From NCBI GenBank assembly GCA_027596075.1, contig JADGJC010000027.1, positions 62,282 through 126,281 on the forward strand: 64,000 nt of DNA. The letters run 5' to 3'. Positions within the stretch are counted from its first letter, which is position 1. The number at the start of each line of letters is the position of its first letter. Below, piece by piece: positions 25,709-35,549 of the stretch. The position numbers were made by a program, and so were the translations under genes. Origin of the DNA: Rhizophlyctis rosea (taxonomy: Eukaryota > Chytridiomycota > Chytridiomycetes > Rhizophlyctidales > Rhizophlyctidaceae). The notes under the pieces were generated by a model that searched no databases, was not told where the DNA came from, and saw only the letters and a program-made list of their open reading frames with translations.

Positions 25709-28346
25709 ATGGGACGCAATCTATTAGACGACGACGAAGGCGACGAGCCCGTCTTGCGAATCAACGAGTCTTTTGCACAGAAGTATGAGGCCAAAAAGAA
25801 ATACGAAGAACTCACGAAACGTAGGCGCCACTTTCCTTCCTTGTGCGTCACAGAAACCTCACTGACCCAAACCTTGCTGCAGTAAAAACACAATATGGCG
25901 ATGGATACGAAGATGACGAGCCACCAGATTCAGAATCAGATGAAGAAGAGGATGAGTTTGGTGAACTCGTCACGCCAGAGGTGGACGGCCAAATCATGAA
26001 AACGATCGTCTCAATCCGGGAGAAGAAACCCGAAGTGTATGACTCGAAGGTGAACTTCTTCTCAGGTTCGTGTGCAATGAATCTTCTCAGTGCTTGGCCG
26101 CCGGGACTTATTGGCTTACATGCTCTCATTTGCATTTCGTAGACGATCTGCTATCAAAAGCTGGCCAGCAATGGAAGGAGAAGCAACAAGCTATTAAAGC
26201 CGGCGGAAAACCTATGCGCTTGAAGGATTTCCATCGGCAAAAGTTGTTGGCTGGCGACGAGGAGGAGCAGGAGGACGCAAAACCTTTGACTCATATGGAG
26301 GAACAGGAACAATTGAAGCAGGAGCTGAAGGTGTGCTTGACCTCGTTCCGACACTACGCACTCAACCTATCTCACGCCGTTTGATGTTTCCAGTCAGCCT
26401 TTAACTCCTTTGCTGGCGACGATGACGAAGAGGAAGATCTTTTGAAAATCAGAACGAAATCGGAGGATGAGACGAAGAAAGAAGAGGAGGAGTATCGGAA
26501 CTTTTTGTTAGAGAATATGGCTGGGGTATGGCGTTTGTTCAAGACGATGTCTTTGATCGATTATTAGTCTCGATACTGATTGTTATGCGCAGGAAGGTGG
26601 ACAAGGAATCAAAGACTGGAAAGCATTCCAGGAAGTGAAAGATGATCCCGATGAAGCATTTTTGATGGAGTAAGTGCAACAAGGAAAAGCTCATCCAATG
26701 ATTTTGCTGACCTCGTTCTCATCGCAATCCAATAGTTACATCCTAAATCGCGGTTGGATGGAGAAGGGCGCTCACAAGACTCCCACCTACGGCGAAATAG
26801 TGGGCGAGGAAGCAGACGGGTCCGAAGATGAAGAAATCGTCGAAGCCGCCGAAGATTTCGAAAGAAAACACAATTTCCGCTTCGAAGAAGAGGGCGCAAC
26901 CGACATCGTTACCCACGCTCGTAACATTGAAGGAACACTTCGCCGCAAAGATGAGAAACGGAAACGGCAACGCGAGGCTAGAGCCGCGCGCCAGGAGGAG
27001 GAGAAGCGGAAGAAGGCGGAAGAGCTCAAACGGCTTAAGAGTCTCAAGAAGGAGGAGATCCGGGAGAAGCTGAAGCAGATTCAACAGATTGCTGGAGGGG
27101 ATGTGGTGGGACTTGATGAGGTTGATTTGGAGAAGGACTTTGATCCTAATGAGCATGATCGGAAGATGACGGAGGCGTTTGGGGATGGGTATTATGATGC
27201 TGAGGATGCGAATATGAAGCCTGATTTCGGGGATGACATTGATATCAGTGATTTGGTTGGTGGGGAGGGAGAGGGTGGGGATGGGGTTGACACCGGCGCT
27301 GAGGAAGGTTGGGATGGGGAGTGGGCGGAAGGTGGGGAGGGTGGGGAGGAGGGAGGGGAGTGGTATGGGAATGGGCAGGGTGATAATAACTTCATCATGG
27401 ATGCTGATTATCTTCCGGGTGGGGAAGGGCATGAGGTGAAGGAGGAGGACACGAAAAAGAAGAAGAAAGATAGGAAGGGGAAGGAAAAGAAGGATAAATT
27501 GTCGTTGGATCAGTACTTGGATGAATACTACCAGATGGATTACGAGGACATGGTAAGGCGCCATCATGTTGATATGCGCTCGATTTCCACATCCTCTGAC
27601 CACTAACGACAACTGCCGAATAGATTGGCGACCTACCAACCCGCTTCAAATACCGTCCTGTCGAAGCCGACACCTTCGGTCTAACACCGCTAGAAATCCT
27701 CCAAGCAGACGACGCGGATCTAAACGAATTCTACTCGCTGAAGAAGATCGCGCCGTTCCGGAGAGGGGAGCTGGTGATGAAGGATCGAGAGAAGTTCAAA
27801 AAGAGTCGGAAGAAGAGGCTAAAGGAGTTCAGGAAGAAGTTGGAGGAGAGGAAGACGGAGGGGCAAGATGGGGAGGCGGGAAGGAAGGATGGGTGGACGG
27901 TGGGTGGGGAGGGTGCTGGAGTTGGGAAGAAGAGGAAGCGGGAGAGGGAGGGTGGGGTGCGGGAGGAGACGGTTGGGCCGGTGGATAAGGTGGAGGTGAA
28001 GGAAGAGGGGGATGTACCGGCATCCGAGGGCGAGAAGAAGAAGAAGAAAAAGAAGAAGGCTGCGGATGAAGTCAAAGAGGAGGTGAAGGCGGAGATTAAG
28101 GAAGAAGGTGGCAGCAGGAATGGAGAGGGTAAGATATCCATCCTGTATTTCTGGCCAGCTCCCATGAATCTCACATCAATAATGTCGACACTAGGCGCAA
28201 CAGACGGCCACAAAAAGAAGAAGTTCAAAAAGACTCACGACCAGAACGGATTCAAGTCAAATAAGATCGGCAAACCGGGCGGAAAGGGTAAAGCGGGTTT
28301 GAGCGCGGACCGATTAGCGTCCTACCAAATGCCCAAAAAGAAATAA
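25709..28346 (+). CDS. KRI1: Ribosome biogenesis protein KRI1
   Basis: Nucleolar protein needed for 40S subunit assembly, partner of Krr1. Eight exons (25709-25820, 25883-26065, 26143-26330, 26394-26525, 26593-26669, 26736-27552, 27624-28128, 28195-28346) give 721 residues with all phases closing. It starts MGRNLLDDDEGDEPVLRINE and contains the KRI1 hallmarks FLMDYILNRGW, NFRFEEEGATDIVTH, REARAARQEEEKRKK, DFDPNEHDRKM and YYQMDYEDMIGDLPTRFKY. Acidic and Lys-rich coiled stretches alternate through the protein. The Gly/Glu-rich run around residues 410-450 comes from near-repetitive GGGGAGG DNA. The C-terminus ends RLASYQMPKKK. Confidence 0.94.
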
Positions 28347-28520
28347 CCCTTGTATTACTTGTTCTTTTACTGTACATGGCGTGTATCAACAGTGATGAAT
28401 TTGAGTGAAGTATTGTACATATGACTTTCGGCAAGGTGCCGCTGCGTGTGATATGGGCGTAAACTTTGGGGCGATTGCGGTATTATGGGATTTTAACCAA
28501 GATTGCGGGAAAGGGGTTGA

Positions 28521-29094
28521 TCAATTGGATGCGGCGGGCATTGGTGTATCAGGGTCCGTCACTTCGAGTCTTCGGACTCGGTTTCTCAAGGCGCGTTCGC
28601 GACGGCCGTGGAATGCGGACAGGACGTGGGGTTCGATGAGGTTTGCGTCAATCCAAGATGTGTTTCCGCCTGATGAAGGTGGAGATAGTGAGTTGGAAAA
28701 TTATGACTTTATTACTGAATATTCAGTTTGTCTGGGCAACAAAGTGGGGAGGAAGTTGACTTACTGGGCCATCGAACTTTGTACAAGAAGGTAGGTTCCT
28801 CCTGTGGGAGATGTACCCCCAAGGGCCGTCTTGTTAGGAAAAGAGCGCCAAAACGGCAACAACAAACCCAGCCCAGTTCCAACCTACCTCGAAATTAACC
28901 TGCTCGAAATCCACCAACTCATACCGCGGCGCGTCGTCAGTCGAGCGGTTCACTTCAGTCGGCTCAAACGACACATGCGGTGTGCTGTCTTTTGTGCTTT
29001 CCGTGAGTTTTGGCGGGCGCGGAGTGGCGGATGTTGACGCGGAGTTGTTGGTGGTGTAGGGTTTTCGCGGGAGGGAGAGTGGTGTTTGAAACAT
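28521..29094 (-). CDS. Small chromodomain-like protein
   Basis: Three exons (29094-28888, 28801-28765, 28669-28521) join in frame to 130 residues. The N-terminal 55 residues are Pro/Ser/Thr-rich. From residue 57 the spliced reading is RYELVDFEQVNFEEEP, then FLYKVRWPSGNTSWIDANLIE and AFHGRRERALRNRV, which follows the chromodomain pattern of a Y-E start, a Y-K-V-R-W strand, a second Trp and a C-terminal helix. The domain is seen only after removing two introns; unspliced, the first exon appears to end in a false hydrophobic tail. Chromatin binding is inferred from the fold. It is far shorter than HP1-type proteins. An antisense ORF at 28405-28794 is considered a shadow. Confidence 0.58.
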
Positions 29095-29705
29095 TGTGGG
29101 AGGGTTGGAGGGTAGGAGAAGGGGGGAATTTGAAGCGTGTTGGTGGTGTGGATTATGACAAGACCTGAAAGATGGGTGGGATGGAAGTTCCGCAGTGAAG
29201 GCAGCGAAGTTCTTTGATGTCCCTTTGTGTTTGACGTCGCGTGTGGCTTGTCTCTGAAAGTCACTGTGCCCTTGATTCAAGAGACATTCATCCAGGGTCC
29301 TATTGAATGTTGTGAGATTCTTCAATTTTACTACTCATTTGAGACGAGTATCTTTGGGTGGTCGGCCTTCTTGGGGAAGAGAAATACTGCGAGTGGTGGA
29401 ACCGGGTCTGATCAGTGCCAGTGGAATTTTGTGGTCTTTCATTTGTGCTAAGTCCTGTGGAAATCAAACAAATGGTCACATTGTCTCGGTTTCCCTTTGG
29501 GTTATATTTCTTGCTCCATGGTACGAATGCATAAATATATATTTCTGCCAAAAAAAACATCGTGCAATGATCCTTTCTTCTTTTTACATTGAGAATCTCA
29601 ACATCTCATATCACCCATCCCACCTCCCAAACATCCCACATCATCCCATACAATCTGCCACCTCTAAACATCAAAAACATATCTACAAACCCTACCAAAC
29701 CCCCC
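29095..29705. other. Intergenic, nothing recognised
   Basis: About 610 bp between two minus-strand genes. It contains AT-rich sequence with poly-A/T runs near 29545-29600, fitting the RCC1 3' end, and probably the promoter of the chromodomain-like gene. Confidence 0.4.
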
Positions 29706-31497
29706 TCAATTCACAGGCTGCTTCCGATTTAGCAAAAACAACGTATGCTGCCCACCACCCGCGATCATATACACCTTCCTTCCATTGAGCTGCGGCTGGT
29801 GCGGCTCATCCTCCTGGTCACTCGCGCCAGTAAGCTGCCCACACTCGTTGAATCCCCAACCGTATATGTTGTTCCCGGACTCGTCAGACACAGCCAGCGA
29901 GAAGGCCGATCCTGCAGAGATTTGAGTGATGCGTTTGTTTGAGAGTTTGGTGAGGGGCGTGGGGATGTTGACGGAAGGGGGCTCGAGGGCAGAGGCTTCT
30001 TCGCCGAGACCGAGTTGACCGGAGTCGGAGCGGCCAAAGGCGTAGATTTTTCCTGTTTTACAACACATTGTCAGTTGCTGATGCTTTTGCTTCGACCCTC
30101 GGCCATGAGGAATATTACTTAAGAGCACTGACCTTGATCATTCAATAACAAACTGTGATGATCGCCAGCAGCAATCATGGCCACCTTCCCTTCATAGCCC
30201 GTGACTGGATACACCTTCCCCTCAGACACCTCGTCCTCCCCAACTCCCAGTTGCCCATAGTTGTTCAACCCAAATGCGTAGCATTCCGTGTCGTTGACCA
30301 AAAATGTATGATACGCGCCGCAAAATGCGTTGGTGAACTTCTTGCGGCTGAAGTTGCAGACACGAGGCGTGAGTGCGGAGAGCTCAGGGTTACGTGGGGT
30401 GGGTTTGCGACCAAGTTGGTTTTGCATATAATCTCCCCAGGTGTAGACCTTGCCTAGGAAGATGCAAATTGTTGGTCTCAACAATGTTTGCTACGAAAGG
30501 GATGCACCGAACTTTACCTCCATCGTCAATAGCTACAAAATGGTTTACACCTGCATTGATATCGATGATGTGCTTATCCTTCAGTTCGTCCACCAATACT
30601 GGAGTTTCCTGAATGCTGACAGTTTTCTTCGTCTTTGCGTCGGCGGAGAATCCAAACAAGCCATTTGCTGTTCGGAAAGTGCCCCATGCGTAAACCCTGA
30701 TGTCAGGATAATCAACATATATTCCCGATGCGTATGCGGATGAACCATCATACTCACTTGCCCTCCTTTGTAAGCACTGCCGTCGCAGAGTCCGCGCATG
30801 CGACTTGTACGACGAACTCATCATCGAGGCCTTGTACCTTCTCCGGCTCGTTCTCTTCCCCTGATCGCCCCAACGCTTTGTCGTCATTGCATCCCCATGA
30901 CCATAGCTAGCGATCATATCAACATGCATGAGTATCAAACGACGCGGATTCGGCGGATTTCAAACAATTGAACGGGTACTGACCTTTCCCTCCTTTGTTA
31001 GCGCAACGCTGTGCAGCCCGCCAGCAAACACCGCAACAATATCCTCGTCCTTGATCGTTTTCACACATCTCGGTTTCCGTTGTTCTTCGTCCGTCGCCCC
31101 AAGTCCCAACTGTCCCGTGTCTCCGCTGCCGCAAACCCAAACTTCGCCAACTTGTGTATAGCGCGGCTCGAGCTGGAATGCTATAAATAGCTTTGTGAGT
31201 TGGAAGCCAAACCGCCAATAGTGTCCCCCATCACATACCAGGTTTGACCTTCTTGGCCTTCTTGGCACCTCCATCAACGGAGGAGGCAGTTCTTGACACA
31301 GGTGCGGGAGCTGCACCGTCATCGATTTGCATGGCGTCCCCGTTCTGGTGCCCGTTCCCTTCTGGTGCTGGCGAAGCCTTCCTTCCTCGCTTCGGCGCCG
31401 CCCGTTTGGTTGGTGGTGGCGAGGACTTGGCGGTTTTATGAACGACTTCCTTTCCATTCGCCCTTTTCGTCGGGGCTGTACGACTGGGTGAGACCAT
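29706..31497 (-). CDS. RCC1: RCC1-family Ran guanine nucleotide exchange factor
   Basis: Chromatin-bound exchange factor that loads Ran with GTP for nuclear transport and spindle assembly. Six exons (31497-31239, 31180-30984, 30906-30758, 30696-30518, 30453-30133, 30052-29706) give 483 residues. A basic N-terminal extension (TKRANGKEV, APKRGRKAS, KKAKKVKPG) is followed by seven-bladed propeller repeats: VWVCGSGDTGQLGLG, LWSWGCNDDKALGRSG, KVYAWGTFR, KVYTWGDYMQNQLGR, CYAFGLNNYGQLGVG, KIYAFGRSDSGQLGLG and IYGWGFNECGQL. Length and repeat number match yeast Srm1/Prp20 and animal RCC1 rather than the larger RCC1-repeat proteins. Confidence 0.92.
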
Positions 31498-32163
31498 CTT
31501 TGTGTGTGCGTGCTGATGGAGGTTGTCTGTACGTCAAACGGATGGGAGAAGGAGGTCAGAATGCTGGTGTTCAGACAAATTCACCAAAAACCTCGGTTCA
31601 AGGGCATACCCTTTGTTCTCTTGCGTGTTCCAAACGTGATTCAATACAAAGAATATACCCTCAGTATATGTTTTTGGGAGATCGGTTTGCGATGGGGCGA
31701 GGGGGAGGTTTCGAAACAAAAACGAACTGCTTGCATCATCGATCCATCGAGGCGCGCAGCAATTCCGAAGTCAAAAACAGCTGCAGTTCGGACTGATCAC
31801 GTGAAATGCACATGGCGCAGTCACTTCAAATCTCACATTCTCGATCTCGATTCAGGGTCCTTGTGGTATCCGGAAATTCAGGGTCCTTATGGTATCCGAG
31901 ACGGTGAGATGCTCGCCTGGATGCTCGCATCCGTTCTCCAATTGGTTTCCAAAGCCATATCATGTGCAAACATCCATAATTCAACCTTAGCTGAACAGCA
32001 TGTCCTAAACCGCAAATGTGCAATTTATTTACAATTGTAGCAACGCATGCAGATCATTTATATACAAAAAAGCTGGTTTGCATCCACCTTCTCAAGCGGT
32101 CTCGCGCCATTCCCAAACTGCCCTTCCAAAAAGCTCCACTTTTGAATCTACGCCCACCTAAAG
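31498..32163. other. Intergenic with a short direct repeat
   Basis: About 665 bp. Apart from the 23 bp direct repeat annotated separately, only open frames without coding character are seen. It holds the RCC1 promoter. Confidence 0.4.
31850..31898 (+). repeat. Two 23 bp direct repeats, 3 bp apart
   Basis: The unit ATTCAGGGTCCTT.TGGTATCC occurs at 31850-31872 and 31876-31898, differing at one base (G or A after CCTT). It lies upstream of RCC1 (whose ATG is at 31497 on the minus strand), so it could be a promoter element pair or a small duplication. Confidence 0.7.
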
Positions 32164-34244
32164 TTAGCTACCGTTGACACCTGCTTCTCCCTCACTTTTC
32201 GGCTTCACATTTCGCTCCGGATCTTCTCCCGTCACGTCGTCCTCCCGTTTACGCTTGACAGACGACGTCGGTTCCGATGCGACATTCCCATTTGCTGTTT
32301 TGCCGACCCCATCAGTACCCTCCGGCTCCGCCTTCATAACTTCCTGTTTCACTTTTTGCCCCTCCGCCTCGCTACCGACCGTTTGTGTCACCTCTTCCTC
32401 CGCACCCCCAGTTCCCTCTTCCTTAACCTCATTCCAGATTTCCACTCCCCCCACAAACACCCCAACAAGCCCACTCGCCTTCTCCTCCCAGACCAAATCA
32501 ACCACTACCCTAGCCATCCCTCCCCACCCTTCAAAAAGCCCCAACTCCTCTTCTGTTGAGACCATTCGTGTTTTCTCCGTCCCATTTTCACGCTGAGGTG
32601 CGTACGTCGTCTCCCATTCCATCGCCGCCTGAAGGAAGGTCTCTGCACGCTGTCGGTACATGGTGTCTTTCGTGAGGCGGTAGAGGTACGCAAAGACCGC
32701 CGCGTTGCCAGCGAGGCCGTGACACATTCCTACGCCCTTCTTCAGAAGCCCGCGGTTCCAAACCGTCTCGGCAGCTTCCTTTGCTTCGTTCAGGTACTTT
32801 TCATCACCCAAGATCTCGTATGCGCGGCATAAGCATATTGCGATGCCTGTAGGAGACACACAATGTTAAAAGCAAGGCCTTCATGCAAAGGAAAAAGGGA
32901 CAGCAGCCAACCCTACCAGAAGCGCCATGGCACAACTGTACCAACTCATTCGCCGCATACAGTTGAGGGCTGGTGCCCATAGTTTCATCGACCCTCACGC
33001 AAAAGTTGCCATTATGCGTCTTCAGACTTAGCAAGTAGTCCAGTGCACCCGTCACATCGTTCTTCACCTTCCCATCAATCTTATTTGGCACATCCATCAT
33101 CGTCATCAGCACTCCAGCGGAACCATGAGCAACGCCCGTATACCGCTCCACGAACCACGACCATAGAAGCGGTGTAAGAGCACTGTAACTGTTGTTTCCG
33201 CAACCGGAGCGGTCGGCGGGAAGGGTGAATGTGCGTTTGGCGCCCTTTTTGCCGTCTTCATAGATTCGTTTGTACAGATCATGAATCAATGCTGTCGGAA
33301 TCCGCGGGTCGTTGGGAAGATGGGAGGAAATATAGAGAAGCGCGTGGAGATAACTAGTATCGCCGCATGATTAGCATTGGAAGAGGGAAGTTACCCGATG
33401 AGAATGCAATGTCCGACCACGTACTCACCCAGGACGGCCGTAGTACAGTTCAACTGGTGCATGAGAAGAAAAGGCTGGTTGGTGCATGCTGACCATTCGG
33501 TCGATGTACTCATCCGTCCGATTCTTTTCCTCCAAGGCATTGTAAACTGGGTTTTGGTATCAGCCTGTCAAACTGGTACTCCGCTCTTGAACTCAATCAG
33601 CAACTTACCAACAGCGGCTGTAGACCACACTCCTGCAGGCGACATTACATATCCGCAATTGTGCAAAGCGGTCTTGCGTCTCAGAAGACCATCCAAATGT
33701 GCCTCACAAGCTGAGATTGCATGATCGATGAATCGCTTTGCCAGGTCAAGAGGTCTGGAACCGCTGATGATGAAATCAGGATCGCGCACGTGGATGTCGT
33801 GGAATAGACGTGCGACGCCTGCCGTGCCTAGCTCGGGACCTCTTCCATGAGCAAAGAGCATGAGTAGAGGAGATTGCATCGTAGCTTACCATGATAAACG
33901 TCCCACGCCGAGTTCGACGACTTCTTCTCCGTTCCCTCCAGCACGTCGCCAAAGCCCTTGACGATCCTCTCACAGAGATCCCGCAAAGTGTCTCTCAGTT
34001 TGGCTTCAGACATCGTTTGCTCCAATGCAGACGGTGTGGCAAAGTGTCGCGAGCGGGTCGCGTCTTCATGCTCGATGTCCCCTTCCTCCTCCACGGGAGG
34101 TTCCTCTTCATCTTCCACAGCACTTGACACCTCAGCACTGTCGCCATCTTCTCGGTCTTCTGTGCTTGACAGCGCGGACTGAGCAGTTGTGTCCACGTCC
34201 ATATCATCGGTGTAGGTATGCTCTCCGTTTTCCGACTCGTCCAT
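32164..34244 (-). CDS. LanC-like protein (LANCL family)
   Basis: Five exons (34244-33890, 33839-33609, 33546-33429, 33353-32917, 32846-32164) give 607 residues. The central part has the double alpha-barrel LanC-like pattern: ELGTAGVARLFHD, VELYYGRPGYLHALL, GVAHGSAGVLMTMM, LCHGASGIAICLC and GMCHGLAGN. The two CHG motifs supply the zinc-binding Cys/Cys/His set of the family. Animal LANCL proteins are about 400 residues; this one has an acidic extension of some 100 residues at the start and about 110 charged residues at the end with a KRKRED nuclear-signal-like motif. Family members are reported to add glutathione to dehydroamino acids in proteins; activity here is inferred. Confidence 0.88.
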
Positions 34245-34588
34245 TGTGCTGGTTTGTGATTAGACGCGAGGTTGCTATTACAGATTGCGGTGAGACAACT
34301 TGTGGATTGATGAAAATGATCAAAAATAGCAATGTGGGAAAGCGCTGATGGGCGGGGAAGCTCCGAATGGCTGGGTGGCTGGTACTGCGCGCTCAGCCAT
34401 CCGCCACTGTTTTTGGATGACTCGTCCCAAATTTCAACCTGATCTCTCCCCCTCTCGCCTCCATCACCATCGCAGCTCGAAACACAAGATCTGTAACTCG
34501 CTGCCGCAGTCGCCTCCAAACCCACCACCAACCATCCTGCTTCCGCTGTATCCTTTTCCATAGCTCTCTGTCAGGCTCAAAACTTCCA
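34245..34588. other. Bidirectional promoter region
   Basis: The 344 bp between the divergent ATGs of the LanC-like gene and the small mitochondrial-type gene must contain both promoters. Nothing specific is recognised. Confidence 0.45.
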
Positions 34589-35142
34589 ATGTTGAGTAAT
34601 ACAATACGCGGCTTTGCCTGTAGATCCACGGCCACTTCTGCCCGAAGAGCTGCTTTCTCTACGTCGTCAAACATTCCGGCTTTCACGGCTTCCTCAGCCT
34701 CAACATCAAGAAGAACAGGCACCCCAGCTCCCGCACCTTCGACTCCTCTCTCTTCATCCTCCTCCCCTGCTGCTGCTTCTCCGGTGGTACTGAGACAAGG
34801 CGTCTCTAGTCTTTTGGTACGTGTCGCTAGTAATATGCTCACATGAGGGTGACTGCTGACACCGTTGGTTTCACGCAATAGGAATCAGGAGGGATTTCGG
34901 GAACGATCGGTGCCTTCCGTTGCAGAGGCATCCACGTCTTCACTGGAATGACATTAGATGAAGACACGTAAGTCTATAGCCAATTTTTCTGCGGGATTTC
35001 AAGGGCACAGAGGGGAAGTTGCACATTGAGCCTGTAGAGTATATCTCGGGTGGGTATGCTTTACAGGCTACGTGTGGGCGGTACATGGGATTGTGCGAAA
35101 ATCTTTGGAAGGCTGGATCTTGATACCCCACTTCTTGAATGA
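34589..35142 (+). CDS. Small, probably mitochondrial protein, unrecognised
   Basis: Three exons (34589-34816, 34882-34967, 35067-35142) give 129 residues with consistent phases. The N-terminus MLSNTIRGFACRSTATSARR is a typical mitochondrial targeting sequence (basic, Ser/Ala-rich, no acids), followed by a Ser/Pro/Ala linker. The short C-terminal part reads ESGGISGTIGAFRCRGIHVF, then TLRVGGTWDCAKIFGRLDL. I do not recognise this. The third exon is supported only by phase, an AG acceptor and a stop, so the C-terminus is less certain than the rest. Confidence 0.5.
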
Positions 35143-35549
35143 AGCAGCTAAGACCGCTTTCCTTCCACCATGCCTCCTCGACCTTTCTCCTTTGGCAAAC
35201 ACACTATCTGAAATTGTGTCAGTAGGTAACTAGTTTGGGATGAAGTTCCCGAAATGCGGCGGCGTCGCTCACTTTTCCCATCTCGCTCCAGATAATATGG
35301 ACCAAACGACAGCCAATAGAAACATCCCCCGCACATTGTACATAATTACCAATTCCATGCCTTCTATATAATAGTCCTATAATCTAATTTAAGCAGTCTC
35401 TAATCGAAAAATAGTGGAATACTTGGTGATAGGGATCGGAACAATCTGAGATTTGTTAGTTGGTGCTGTTTTTAGCACGTGGCGCAGCTCCCGACGCGAC
35501 ACGGTTTCCGCAGCTGTTATTTCTTTTCTCCGCCCAACATCCACACACC
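35143..35549. other. Intergenic, nothing recognised
   Basis: About 400 bp of AT-rich sequence before the peptidase gene. No ORF or repeat is supported. Confidence 0.4.

Noticed and set aside
26743..27639. 298-codon minus-strand ORF opposite KRI1
   Set aside because: Antisense shadow of the Glu/Lys-rich KRI1 exon; composition is Leu/Ile/Pro-rich without any domain.
28405..28794. 129-codon plus-strand ORF
   Set aside because: It overlaps the minus-strand exons of the chromodomain-like gene, which have matching splice phases and a domain pattern.
34393..34878. 161-codon minus-strand ORF
   Set aside because: Lies antisense to the mitochondrial-type gene and across a divergent promoter; no domain.
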